Part shown: positions 44,176-52,998 of the stretch, piece by piece
Layout of the letters: each line of letters starts with the position of its first letter
Numbering within the stretch: position 1 is the stretch's first letter
Assembly: GCF_900143645.1 (NCBI RefSeq)
Contig: NZ_FRFD01000003.1
Location: 744,001 to 808,000, forward strand
Reading direction: 5' to 3'
DNA from: Anaerocolumna xylanovorans DSM 12503
GTDB taxonomy: Bacteria; Bacillota; Clostridia; Lachnospirales; Lachnospiraceae
DNA length: 64,000 nt
Program-made: the position numbers and the translations under genes
The notes under the pieces: generated by a model
What the model saw: the letters and a program-made list of their open reading frames with translations, nothing else
Told to the model about the DNA's origin: nothing
Database searches by the model: none

Positions 44176-45999
44176 TTAATTCTGCCAGATGCTGTTATCA
44201 ATCTTATTGTCAAAGAGTTTACTTCCGCTGCTATTGCTATCCAGATAGATAGAATACTTCATAGCATTTGTGATGGTATTGGTCTCTAAGAGGCTGTTGT
44301 TTGCATCTATATAGATTCCATAGCGGCGGGTTGAGCTAATGTAATTATCCTTAAGAGAGAAAGCATTGTCGAGGTCTGTTACACCCTGTATATGAATACC
44401 ATCCTTGACATTACTGCCGGTATTGCCGTAAATTTTATTCTGACTGATATCGGCAGAATTGGTATCGTATGCATAAATACCGTTCACGGAATAGCCAGAG
44501 ATGAAATTACTGTAAATAGTGGTATTGTCACTCTTATCGTAGGTGGCAATGGCATTCCCACCACTGGAGTAAATCATATTGCCTGTAATATTACAGGTAT
44601 TACTTTGTTTGGAAAGGTATATACCATTCTTTGCCGGGGAAGTTATCGTATTGTCCGTTATCAGGGAGTTACTTGTACTGTACAATCCAATCCCGCCGGC
44701 ATTTCCGCCGGTGTTCCCCAGTTTCTCAAGGGTATTATTCTTAATTGTTGAATTATCACATTCTCTAAACAGATAAATTCCACTGTCAGCTGTATTGGAA
44801 ATTGTATTATCCGATATGATACTGCCTGGGGTTTTCTCCAAGAATATCCCATAACGTTTGGTGGCTTCAATTGTATTATTTGCTATAGTAACGCCATTGA
44901 GCGGACGGGTATAGGTACCTATGGTTCTAATTCCGTCTCCCCAGCTGGTAATAGCAGAGGATGTTGATTTATTGATATCCCGGATGGTGTTATTTGTTAT
45001 TTTGATGTTATAATCATCCGGCAGAGGTTCGGGTACCGTGGTACTTAAAGCATTCAGATAATGATTTGATTCATTGCTGATATAAGTGTAAGCCAGGATG
45101 CCGACACCTACATTGTATATATAATTAGAGCTGATTTCCAGGTTCTCATAATTATATGCCTTAATACCGGCTTCCGTTAAGTCATGGAGAGTATTCTTGG
45201 TGATGGTTATATTCTTGTGGAAGACTCCTTTTATAGAGGTATGGGAACCCATTGCCCTGGGATAGTCATAAATTTCATTCCCGCGTATCAGAATCCCGTC
45301 GCAGGGAAGGTCATCGTATTTAATATCCTTTGATTGGTTGGAAGGCACAACAACATTGTCGTGGACAATGTCCAACTGAATGGCTTCCTTTGGGCTTTCA
45401 CCATCATAACCATGGAGCTTGCAGTTTTCAATTAATCCGTTTTTAATACCTGCAAAGGTAATCAAATGGCTGTTTACCGGCACATTGGATATTTCAGCAT
45501 CTTTAACGGTAATATTTGTAGCATGAATGAAGCGAAAACTTTCTGTACCTTTATTTTTGTCTGCAATAGGAGAGGAATCCCAGACACCGCCAATGATAGT
45601 TATATTCTCTGATGTGGTATAGCCGCCCCGATCCTGGCTCATATCGTTGGAAAGAATTGGGCCTTTTTGATGAGTTTTATATAATTTTGCATCCGTATCG
45701 GCTGATATGGTTGTATTGCTGTATATCCTTAATTCCTTAATAAGGGTATAGCTGCCGGCGGGAATATGTACGGTAAGCTTGTATTTTCCGTCTTTGTTGT
45801 AATCCAGAAGACTTTGAAGCTCCGTTGAGGTAGAACCGGGACTGGCAGTAACCTCTTTGGTTTCAAGTGTGTCAGAAGTATCACCTAAAGTAGAACTATA
45901 CTCGGCAGCATTTGTATATGCCACGCCATGGAGTACAGAGGATGGAACAAATGTTAATAGTGCAATAGAGGATAAACCTAAAATCATTTTCTTTTTCAT
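44176..45999 (-). CDS. Secreted right-handed parallel beta-helix protein
   Basis: 607 residues. Signal peptide MKKKMILGLSSIALLTFVPS, then from about 60 on a ladder of roughly 22-residue coils of the type NNTIxxxxxxGIxLxxxxxxxIxxN (NosD/PbH1). Such folds serve as polysaccharide lyases, epimerases or carbohydrate-binding surfaces. An AGEL- or KDPK-type catalytic set is not visible, so the activity is unknown. AAAGGG precedes ATG 45999; the earlier in-frame ATG at 46017 is less well placed. The stop lies 14 bases from that of the convergent ABC gene, with no clear terminator between. Confidence 0.85.
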   Translation of the reverse strand: MKKKMILGLSSIALLTFVPSSVLHGVAYTNAAEYSSTLGDTSDTLETKEVTASPGSTSTELQSLLDYNKDGKYKLTVHIPAGSYTLIKELRIYSNTTISADTDAKLYKTHQKGPILSNDMSQDRGGYTTSENITIIGGVWDSSPIADKNKGTESFRFIHATNITVKDAEISNVPVNSHLITFAGIKNGLIENCKLHGYDGESPKEAIQLDIVHDNVVVPSNQSKDIKYDDLPCDGILIRGNEIYDYPRAMGSHTSIKGVFHKNITITKNTLHDLTEAGIKAYNYENLEISSNYIYNVGVGILAYTYISNESNHYLNALSTTVPEPLPDDYNIKITNNTIRDINKSTSSAITSWGDGIRTIGTYTRPLNGVTIANNTIEATKRYGIFLEKTPGSIISDNTISNTADSGIYLFRECDNSTIKNNTLEKLGNTGGNAGGIGLYSTSNSLITDNTITSPAKNGIYLSKQSNTCNITGNMIYSSGGNAIATYDKSDNTTIYSNFISGYSVNGIYAYDTNSADISQNKIYGNTGSNVKDGIHIQGVTDLDNAFSLKDNYISSTRRYGIYIDANNSLLETNTITNAMKYSIYLDSNSSGSKLFDNKIDNSIWQN

Positions 46000-46165
46000 A
46001 TCGCAAAACCCTTTCATTATGACTGTTCATTTTAGTGTCTCTTGTCTGCCGTAACAGCCACTTTTACTTTGTATACCAGATATTCTATAAGTGTATCCTA
46101 TTATATATGTATTGTAAACAATACGCAGTGAAATTTAAAGAAAATGTAATCTTTTTAACAAATAA

Positions 46166-46203
46166 GAAAGCAGTAATAGTACAAAAGTACTATTACTGCT
46201 TTC
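46166..46203 (-). terminator. Perfect 17-bp hairpin, probable terminator of secDF
   Basis: GAAAGCAGTAATAGTAC pairs with GTACTATTACTGCTTTC around AAAA. On the minus strand it is followed by TTATTTG, downstream of secF. Confidence 0.75.
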
Positions 46204-46242
46204 TGTTATCGGGAACTTATAAAAAATAGAATTTTAATTTTA

Positions 46243-47220
46243 TTATCTGCTTCCGGCCTTTTTTAATTTACGATTCTGCCACATAACCCAAAGAGGACCT
46301 GCAATACAGATGGTTGAATAGCATCCGCTTATTGAACCGATTGCCATAGGAAGTGCAAAGCTTTGAATAGAATCAAGACTGTTTAATGTTGCCATGATGT
46401 ATACAAGGCTTACGCTTAAAAATACGGCAAAATTGGTATTTAAAGATCTTGTAATTGATTGTGAGATGGACAAATCAGTAAGGGTCTCATAATCTAACTT
46501 AGGATGAAGGTCGTGGTTCTCACGTATACGGTCATAAATAACGATGGTATCGTTTACGGAATAACCGATGATACTTAGTGCAACAGCTACAAAGGAGTCT
46601 CCAATGGGTATTCTGAATACAACGCAGGTAAAGAATACCACCAAAACATCGTGAATCAAGGCTACGATGGCCATAACTCCGGCTGAAAGGCCACCAATTT
46701 TCTTAAAACGGAACCATACATAAGCCATTACCAGGACGAAAGAAAGTACAATAGCAATAATACCGTTGGTCAGGAATTTATGACCGAAAAAGGGTTCAAC
46801 CATGGAGGATTCAGCCAGGGTTAAATTGTTGTCCGTAAATTTTGCTTTTAATGAGTCATCGAACTTTACCTGTTCTTTTGCATCTACGCCGTAATTACCG
46901 GCAATATTAAGAACCAGTCGTTGTTCACCTGTTTTCATATCCTTGGTAATCTGTGTGGTTACCGGCCGTCCAAGCAAATCTGAAGCAATATCAGCTGCAT
47001 TCTCCGCATTTACATCACCGGTAAATGAATATTTCAGCATAGCCCCGCCCTTGAACTGGATATCCAGCTGTACGCCAAATAACTTCAGGTTAATGAGGCC
47101 AACCAGCATAATTGTCAGTGAAATTGCAAAAAAGATATAGCGCTTATTAAAAAAGTGCATACTTTTACTGCTGGTGGGAGTAACGGATAAGGTGGTGTTC
47201 ATATTATTTTCGTTAATCAT
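46243..47220 (-). CDS. secF: Protein translocase subunit SecF
   Basis: 325 residues. TM1 near 35-52, periplasm-facing P1-like loop with FKGGAMLKY, and five C-terminal helices with VALIHDVLVVFF, GYSVNDTIVIYDRIREN and the SITRSLNTNFAVFL stretch characteristic of SecF. It works with SecD to use the ion gradient for late steps of protein export. AAGGAGG before ATG 47220; translation is coupled to secD by ATGA overlap. Confidence 0.95.
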   Translation of the reverse strand: MINENNMNTTLSVTPTSSKSMHFFNKRYIFFAISLTIMLVGLINLKLFGVQLDIQFKGGAMLKYSFTGDVNAENAADIASDLLGRPVTTQITKDMKTGEQRLVLNIAGNYGVDAKEQVKFDDSLKAKFTDNNLTLAESSMVEPFFGHKFLTNGIIAIVLSFVLVMAYVWFRFKKIGGLSAGVMAIVALIHDVLVVFFTCVVFRIPIGDSFVAVALSIIGYSVNDTIVIYDRIRENHDLHPKLDYETLTDLSISQSITRSLNTNFAVFLSVSLVYIMATLNSLDSIQSFALPMAIGSISGCYSTICIAGPLWVMWQNRKLKKAGSR

Positions 47221-48485
47221 AGTGTTCTCCTCCTTGAAAAGCAAGTATAAAGGGAAGGCTTGCGCAATGCATTGTATTCACTTAAGGAGCGTATCATTAG
47301 CCTTGATGCAGTAACACCTGCTACGAAGTTAAAGAAGATACCGGTAAGCAGGGTATAAGCAAAGGAAAGTAATGCACCGGAGCCAAATTTCAGAAGGATT
47401 ATACCAACTATCAGCACGGTTATGTTACCATCAAAAACAGAAGAGAAGGCACCTTTAAAACCGGAAGCGATAGCTGAGCGAACCGTTTTACCGGATCGAA
47501 TTTCTTCGTTGATACGTTCAGATACAATAACGTTTGCATCTACACCCATACCAATGGAAAGGATAACACCGGCGATACCGGGAAGTGTGAGTGTCATCTG
47601 CGGAATGGAAAGAGCAAGTATCTGGCCTGAGGTCTGGATTAACAGGGAAATACATGCCACACATCCGGGTACTCTGTAATATATCATAAGGAGTGCGCAG
47701 ATAATGGCAAAGGCAATAATACCTGCATCAAGCATGACATTCAGGGAACCGGAACCAAGAGTAGGGCTTATGGTATTATGGTTCTTGGTAATCAAGGAGA
47801 AAGGCAGAGCACCGGAATTGATCTTATCGGAAAGTGCTTTTGCGGAATCATACGTAAAATTACCGGAAATTTCTGCTTTACCGCTTGGAATCGCTTCATT
47901 GACAACTGCTGTCTGAATGAGGGTTTTATCCATATAAATACTTATGTTTTTACCGACAAGCTTCTGGGTGGCATTTGCAAACAGCTGTGTACCCTTTTCA
48001 TCGAAAGAAAGACTTACTACATACTTATTCGTCTGTTTGTTCAGTTCGGGAGAGCTGTTGCTGACATGGGAGCCTTCCACTAATACGTTGCCGTCATCAT
48101 CACGGAAGGTCAAAAGAGCGGTTTCTCCTAATTCAGCAATTGCATTGTCGGGATCGAAGTTCTTTTCATCGGATTTCCAGGGAAAACGTACGATAATGTA
48201 TCCGTTATCCTTGTCAATTGTTACATCACGGTCGAGAATGTTCTTGTTATCAAGTCTTGTTTCGATAACAGAACGGGCAGCCTCTAATTCTTTTCCTGTA
48301 GGTTTACGGTCCAGATTAGCCGCCTGGAAAGCTGCTTCCACACCGCCGCGGATATCAATACCGAAACGGATATCGGGAGCGCCTTTAATTTTAAAAGAGC
48401 CTATCTGTACACCAAAGATTGCAGTGTAAGTCATAATTAAGGCTACTAATAAAACAATAAAAAATACGGGTTTCTTGTTTTTCAT
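47217..48485 (-). CDS. secD: Protein translocase subunit SecD
   Basis: 422 residues. TM1 near 8-26, then the motif FGIDIRGGVEA (usually D(L)RGG), the P1 domain, and helices with IAGVILSIGMGVDANVIVSERINEE and the FDGNITVLI stretch typical of SecD. Separate SecD and SecF, not a fusion as in Bacillus, is normal for Lachnospiraceae. ATG 48485 has AAAGGA upstream; in-frame codons further up lack a site. Confidence 0.95.
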   Translation of the reverse strand: MKNKKPVFFIVLLVALIMTYTAIFGVQIGSFKIKGAPDIRFGIDIRGGVEAAFQAANLDRKPTGKELEAARSVIETRLDNKNILDRDVTIDKDNGYIIVRFPWKSDEKNFDPDNAIAELGETALLTFRDDDGNVLVEGSHVSNSSPELNKQTNKYVVSLSFDEKGTQLFANATQKLVGKNISIYMDKTLIQTAVVNEAIPSGKAEISGNFTYDSAKALSDKINSGALPFSLITKNHNTISPTLGSGSLNVMLDAGIIAFAIICALLMIYYRVPGCVACISLLIQTSGQILALSIPQMTLTLPGIAGVILSIGMGVDANVIVSERINEEIRSGKTVRSAIASGFKGAFSSVFDGNITVLIVGIILLKFGSGALLSFAYTLLTGIFFNFVAGVTASRLMIRSLSEYNALRKPSLYTCFSRRRTL

Positions 48486-48616
48486 TTCTGAATCCTTTCT
48501 TTCTGCATATTTTTCATTATTACTGAGCATTTTGCACAGAGTGAATGGCCTGAAGGTTCCCGGCTCCAGACAGTAGAATGGAAGATTTGCAGAATCTTCA
48601 TTCTTTATTCACATTT

Positions 48617-49042
48617 TTATGATAGACTGAATATAAGTCTTTCTTTAGGTGGCCCGTGCCCCCTAAGGGGTAAGAGAGAATACAGTCTGGGCTTGTCCCC
48701 TGCAGAATGCTTCAAAAAGAGTACGGCCATAATAACCAATATGGAAAAGTTATTGGACAAAAGTACATGAAGCATACCGGTTGTGGTACCCGGACGGTAT
48801 GTAATGAGGCGGTAGGGAACCTTTAGCAGCAAACTTGCATAGGTTTCTTCTAAAGGCATTGAGGGAAGATGATAATAAAAAACATAAGGGCTGTTGCTTG
48901 GTAACCCTTGCGTATTAATAAGCATGTCATCGTGGTGAGAGGAAGAAGTACCGGTATAAAAACAATCGGAAAAGGAAGAATAGGTTATTATGAGAATAAT
49001 AATTAGTACAGCTTGACGAAAGCTTTTCTTTTTACTTTTCAC
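48617..49042 (-). CDS. Small hypothetical membrane or secreted protein
   Basis: 141 residues from a GTG at 49042 with AAAGGAG about ten bases upstream. An N-terminal hydrophobic segment (about 10-28) resembles a signal peptide or anchor, and a second lies near 100-112. A His/Asp-rich patch SSSHHDDM follows the first segment. No family recognised; it may not be real. The 131-base gap to secD holds a weak inverted repeat (GAAGATT/AATCTTC) near 48580. Confidence 0.5.
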   Translation of the reverse strand: MKSKKKSFRQAVLIIILIITYSSFSDCFYTGTSSSHHDDMLINTQGLPSNSPYVFYYHLPSMPLEETYASLLLKVPYRLITYRPGTTTGMLHVLLSNNFSILVIMAVLFLKHSAGDKPRLYSLLPLRGHGPPKERLIFSLS

Positions 49043-49192
49043 AGACAGCTATCTCCTTTACCAGAATTTAACGCCTTGTTTGCCACAAGACGCCACTATT
49101 ATAAAATACCACAAATCGGTGCATTTGTATATTGGTTTTTGTAGTATTTTATAAAAATGATATCCAAATGAGAGCATTTTTAACCGTAGGAG

Positions 49193-49373
49193 ATAGTTTG
49201 AAAAATGCAATGCATTTTTCAATTTTTATTCAGGCAGTATCGCAGGTAATCCTGCGATATGCATGAGGGTTTAGTTTGAAAAATGCAATGCATTTTTCAA
49301 TTTTTATTCAGGCAGTATCGTGTAGATTGCAAGCAATCTACTGGCAAGCCTGCGATATGCATAAGGGTTTAGT
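49193..49373 (+). repeat. Dispersed structured leader element, tandem copies 7 and 8
   Basis: Two copies with a 78-base period. Copy 7: P1 palindrome 49198-49222, P2 TATCGCAGG (49238-49246) with CCTGCGATA (49251-49259). Copy 8: identical P1 at 49276-49300 and long-form P2 from TATCG (49316-49320) to CGATA (49353-49357) with inner stem GTAGATTGC/GCAATCTAC. Tails are TGCATGAGGGTTTAG and TGCATAAGGGTTTAG. Together they fill most of the 330-base gap before the HD gene; the part from 49043 to 49190 is AT-rich with nothing clear. Confidence 0.9.
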
Positions 49374-49427
49374 TTGAAAAATAAATTAAAGGATGTATTC
49401 AGGAAAGAGGGTAATAAAGAGGTTGCT

Positions 49428-49934
49428 ATGGAAGAATGGACTTGGGATATAGAGGATTTGCTCCTCCATAAAATCTTGTGGCTTATACGTATAGGAGATT
49501 ATAAAAAATTAGATGATTACATTCAGCATAATAAAACCAGCTGTTTCTGGCACAGCATAGCAGTTGCCTATTATAGTATGCGGATAGCCAGGTTGCTGCG
49601 GCTTAAATGTGATTATGAATGCCTGGCAGTTGGTGCATTGCTTCATGATTATGTATTTTATGATTGGCATGTAAAGGATAAGAGTCACAGACTGCATGGG
49701 TTAAAGCATCCAAAAGCCGCATGGCATAATGCGTTAAAGATTAAAAATCTTGACAAGGTAGAGGATGATATAATACGAAAGCATATGTTTCCGCTGACAC
49801 CCTGTCCGCCCATTTATAGGGAGAGTATTATAGTGTGTCTGGTTGATAAGGTATGTTCTTTGTATGAAATAGCAAACAGTAATGCCTATCGAAGACTGGC
49901 GGGAAAATATGCCGATTACTTAAAAGTTGCATAA
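49428..49934 (+). CDS. HD-domain protein
   Basis: 168 residues from ATG 49428 (AGAGG six bases upstream). TSCFWHSIAVAYYSMRIA and VGALLHDYVFYDWH give the His...HD metal site of an HD phosphohydrolase of the short stand-alone kind; a KHMFP segment supplies later His residues. An alternative TTG start at 49374 would add 18 residues (MKNKLKDVFRKEGNKEVA) encoded by the tail of repeat copy 8, in frame. Substrate unknown. A strong terminator follows. Confidence 0.85.
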   Translation: MEEWTWDIEDLLLHKILWLIRIGDYKKLDDYIQHNKTSCFWHSIAVAYYSMRIARLLRLKCDYECLAVGALLHDYVFYDWHVKDKSHRLHGLKHPKAAWHNALKIKNLDKVEDDIIRKHMFPLTPCPPIYRESIIVCLVDKVCSLYEIANSNAYRRLAGKYADYLKVA

Positions 49935-50002
49935 ATGGCCAGGAGTCTTTTATAGATGGGTCAATCAGGTCATGGCATAAAATTGAATAACAGCAAAATA
50001 GG

Positions 50003-50053
50003 AAAGTCTCCGGAAGTTCATCTGAAATGAAAGGTTCCGGAGGCTTTATTTTT
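50003..50053 (+). terminator. Terminator after the HD-domain gene
   Basis: AAAGTCTCCGGAA (50003-50015) pairs with TTCCGGAGGCTTT (50035-50047) with one mismatch, then ATTTTT. Confidence 0.8.
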
Positions 50054-50108
50054 GCGTTTTCATTTTCTGAAACAGATTGAAAGGTAAGACGATTTTTCTG
50101 AATTAAAA

Positions 50109-50651
50109 GAAGGATTGGATTATACCACAGCCAGGCTTATAGCAAAGAATAAGGGAGCCATGCTGTATGGTAAAATTGATGTTTGCGCAAACTTCCGAAG
50201 GGCACAGGAGAAATTGACATTATGGAGCATGTAGGGTATAATCAGGATACAATTTACGCATCTATACATACACAGTCTTATAATCATGTTGCGGATACAC
50301 AAAAGACAGCTGCGAAGCAGTTAAAAGGTGTCAGTGAGGGCTTTCATATTTGGCTCCCATCTGCGTGCTATAGCACGCATACAAAATCAGGGGGAGTGGA
50401 AGTTTATTTTTCACTCTTATTCCCTTATATGGCTTCCGGATAAGATAGAGATTCTTATGGATGGTGAAGCTTATTTCACTTTCAAACCCACTGATTATAA
50501 ACAAAATCCTTCTTATAAAGAATGGCCATTTGATAGGAAAATGCATCTGCTCTTAAATATAGAGGCAGGTGGCAATTGGGGCGGAGTGAAGGGTGCTGAC
50601 CCTTCCGTTTTCCTGCAGAGGATGGAAGTAGACTATGTAAGAGTTTATTAA
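50109..50651 (+). pseudogene. GH16 endoglucanase (laminarinase-like) remnant
   Basis: Three frame segments join to a GH16 domain. The first (50109 on) gives DYTTARLIAKNKGAMLYGKI; the second begins near 50186 after a one-base frameshift and gives KLPKGTGEIDIMEHVGYN, with the intact catalytic motif ExDxxE. The third, from 50418, gives YSLIWLPDKIEILMDGE and ends in EVDYVRVY, the normal GH16 end. A 67-base insertion at 50351-50417 separates the second and third and shifts the frame. The 5' part of the gene, with the signal peptide, is missing. It is clearly dead as an enzyme gene. Confidence 0.88.
50351..50417 (-). repeat. Probable decayed leader element inserted in the GH16 remnant
   Basis: Removing these 67 bases restores the frame ...GFHI-YSLIWLPDK. 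Read on the minus strand the insert starts with GTGAAAAATAAA, then CCCTGATTT, a perfect 18-base palindrome (50362-50379, TGCGTGCTATAGCACGCA) and GATGGGAGC, the same order as in copies 1, 5 and 6. The match is partial, and no convincing target duplication is seen beyond a TATT on both sides. Confidence 0.65.
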
Positions 50652-50741
50652 AGTGATGAAATTAATAACTTTATTATCAAGTAAATTAGAAGAAGGAACA
50701 TTGCAGAGAATAAAAATGGAAAGGTGAATGGAGAAACCATA

Positions 50742-51743
50742 ATGGTAACAATAAAGGATGTGGCCAAGGAAGCAGGAGTAGCAATATCTACCGTTTCCAA
50801 TGTACTCAACAATGTGGATGTGGTAAGCGAAGAAACCCGCCAAAGGGTATTGGATGCGGCTGAAAAGCTTCATTATGTTCCGAATATGAATGCAAAGTTT
50901 TTAAAATCCAATAAAAAGAATACAATAGGTTTGTTTTTAACCAGTATCCAGGGTGATTTTTATAAAGACCTGATACAGGCTGTACATTTGCAGTGTAAGT
51001 TAAAAGGATATCAGCTGAATATTTACATCAGCAATGAAAATACCAGCGAAGAAATCTATAGTATGATAATTTCTTCAGGTGTAGAGGGAGTAATTGTATT
51101 TAACGAACATTTATCCCAGGAGTATATTAACAGACTTGCCATGGCACATGTGCCCATTGTATTTCTTGACAGAGAATACTGTACGGAGCAGATGTCCAGT
51201 GTTATCATAGACAGTATGGAAGGTGCAACCTGTGCCATGGAATACTTGATAAAGCAGGGACATAGAAGAATCGGATATTTTCATGGTGTCTCTAACTTTG
51301 ATGATGAAAGCCGCTATAAAGCTTATGAAAATGTGTTAAAAAAATATAATCTTCCTATTGAAGAGTCAATTATCCTAAGAGGCTATTTTGAAGAAGCACT
51401 GGCTTATAGTGAGATGAGAGTGTTCTTGTTAAAAGGGATCAAGCTTCCGGAGGCATTCTTTTGCAGTAATGATGAAATGGCATGGGGATGCGTCAGAGCT
51501 CTTGCGGAAGCAGGCATCAAAGTACCGGATGATATCAGTATCGTTGGTTTTGATGATAGTACGGTTGCCAAATATAATACCCCCGCCATCACTACCGTAC
51601 ACAGTCCGGTTGCAGAACTGGGATCTTACGCAACAACAGAAATAATAAGGTTAATACAAAGTGAAGAGAGCGTTCAGGGCGGAGTATTCAGGCTGTCACC
51701 TGCTTTGGTAATCAGAGATTCCTGTAAGCTGCGTATAGGATAG
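50742..51743 (+). CDS. LacI-family transcriptional repressor
   Basis: 333 residues. LacI helix-turn-helix TIKDVAKEAGVAISTVSNVL at the N-terminus with the hinge FLKSNKKNTIG, then a sugar-binding-protein-like ligand domain. It is likely a carbohydrate-responsive repressor. I chose ATG 50742, giving the standard MVTIKDVA start with GGAG upstream; a GTG at 50724 is in frame. It follows the GH16 remnant by 90 bases and may once have controlled it (inference). Its present targets are unknown. Confidence 0.93.
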   Translation: MVTIKDVAKEAGVAISTVSNVLNNVDVVSEETRQRVLDAAEKLHYVPNMNAKFLKSNKKNTIGLFLTSIQGDFYKDLIQAVHLQCKLKGYQLNIYISNENTSEEIYSMIISSGVEGVIVFNEHLSQEYINRLAMAHVPIVFLDREYCTEQMSSVIIDSMEGATCAMEYLIKQGHRRIGYFHGVSNFDDESRYKAYENVLKKYNLPIEESIILRGYFEEALAYSEMRVFLLKGIKLPEAFFCSNDEMAWGCVRALAEAGIKVPDDISIVGFDDSTVAKYNTPAITTVHSPVAELGSYATTEIIRLIQSEESVQGGVFRLSPALVIRDSCKLRIG

Positions 51744-51770
51744 TATCATTAAAAAGAATGATATTTATAA

Positions 51771-51815
51771 AAAGTAACCGGAAACATAAACTTTGCTTTT
51801 CGGTTACTTTTATTC
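51771..51815 (+). terminator. Terminator after the LacI-type gene
   Basis: AAAAGTAACCG (51771-51781) pairs perfectly with CGGTTACTTTT (51802-51812), then ATT. Confidence 0.85.
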
Positions 51816-51884
51816 GTTAGTAATTTGTAAAAGATGAAAGCTATGGTAAAATATGAGAGCTGAATTTTCACTCGGGAGGTAATT

Positions 51885-52913
51885 ATGGAAAGAAACAATA
51901 TTAGAAAAAATACATATGGAATAAGACTTCTGGTTATTATTATGCTTTTGTCTCTGGCAAATAAAAGCTTTGTATTGGCAAAAGCCGAAGAGTATAGTAA
52001 TGTGGTCTCTTCCAAGAAAATAAATAGTATTCAAATAAAATATAATGATTCCCAATACACAATTTATAACAGCCTCAAAAAATCAGTAATTGATGAAAAA
52101 GTGATCTATATATCAATAAATGGAAAATATATAATATATGCAAAAGACAATTATGCGGCCTATTTATTAGATTCACAAACATGCAAAAGTGTTAAAATGA
52201 GCAATGACTTTTGCGGATTTTATGGAGAAAGCAGTAAAAAACTTTATTTTTCAAGGTATTATAATGATAGTAAGAACTTATGCTATTATGATATAACGAC
52301 TAAAAAAACCAAGAATATAGCAGAGGATGTTGATAGGGTATATATGACGGCTGATTATATTGCCTATGACAAGTATATTGGCAATAAAAGCAGTTATGAT
52401 TTGTATTTGATAAAATTATCAAATAATACGACAGAGAAATTAACTTTACCTGCGTTTGGAAGCCTGAAAGGATTGAAAAATGAGTATATTTATTACTGTT
52501 CTCCTGACGGAGGCGCTAGAAGTGATTTTTATTCGTACAATTTAAAAGCAAAAACGGGAAAGTATATGATGTCGGGAGAAAGCAGTCTTGATGAGGTTAT
52601 AATTGATTCTAACAAAGTTTTCATTAAAGAATATTTGAGTTCTTTAATGGATTCCAGTATATATATGTTTAACTTAGACGGAAGTAAAAAAGTGTCTGTC
52701 GGAGAAGCTTACAAAGTTATGCTGAAAGGGAAGCATATTTATTACTTAAACCGGCAATATGCGGGTGAAGGTGAATTCAGTGGTGAGCGTATAGGGAGAT
52801 GTAATCTGGATGGTTCCGGCAGAGTCTACTTAACGAAATTTAAGGATATGAAAGAAAAATATGCAGATTATTCTCCTTCATGGACAGTAGTATATAAAAA
52901 GTATATAAAATGA
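51885..52913 (+). CDS. Secreted propeller-like (DUF5050/TolB-type) protein
   Basis: 342 residues. A signal peptide (about 14-32, cut near SFVLAKA) is followed by repeated segments such as KLYFSRYYNDSKNLCYYD, YDLYLIKLSNNT, and RIGRCNLDGSGRVYL, the pattern of DUF5050/TolB-like beta-propellers. No enzymatic motif. It is visibly more AT-rich than its neighbours, with many Lys/Asn/Tyr codons, which may point to transfer. GGGAGG precedes the ATG. Confidence 0.8.
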   Translation: MERNNIRKNTYGIRLLVIIMLLSLANKSFVLAKAEEYSNVVSSKKINSIQIKYNDSQYTIYNSLKKSVIDEKVIYISINGKYIIYAKDNYAAYLLDSQTCKSVKMSNDFCGFYGESSKKLYFSRYYNDSKNLCYYDITTKKTKNIAEDVDRVYMTADYIAYDKYIGNKSSYDLYLIKLSNNTTEKLTLPAFGSLKGLKNEYIYYCSPDGGARSDFYSYNLKAKTGKYMMSGESSLDEVIIDSNKVFIKEYLSSLMDSSIYMFNLDGSKKVSVGEAYKVMLKGKHIYYLNRQYAGEGEFSGERIGRCNLDGSGRVYLTKFKDMKEKYADYSPSWTVVYKKYIK

Positions 52914-52930
52914 TTAGAAATCTAAAATTT

Positions 52931-52970
52931 AAACCAGCCTAAAGCTCTGTTGGGGATAGGCTGGTTTAAT
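52931..52970. terminator. Bidirectional terminator between convergent genes
   Basis: AAACCAGCCT (52931-52940) pairs perfectly with AGGCTGGTTT (52958-52967). T/A tracts on both sides let it serve the genes on both strands. Confidence 0.8.
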
Positions 52971-52998
52971 GCTTGTAAATAGAAAAGTTTACACTTTC

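Noticed and set aside
47422..48429. Several plus-strand open frames opposite secD
   Set aside because: They mirror secD coding bias, overlap each other and lack start signals.
49193..49373. CRISPR-like tandem repeat
   Set aside because: There are only two units, they contain long self-palindromes and run into each other without unique spacers; no cas genes are present.
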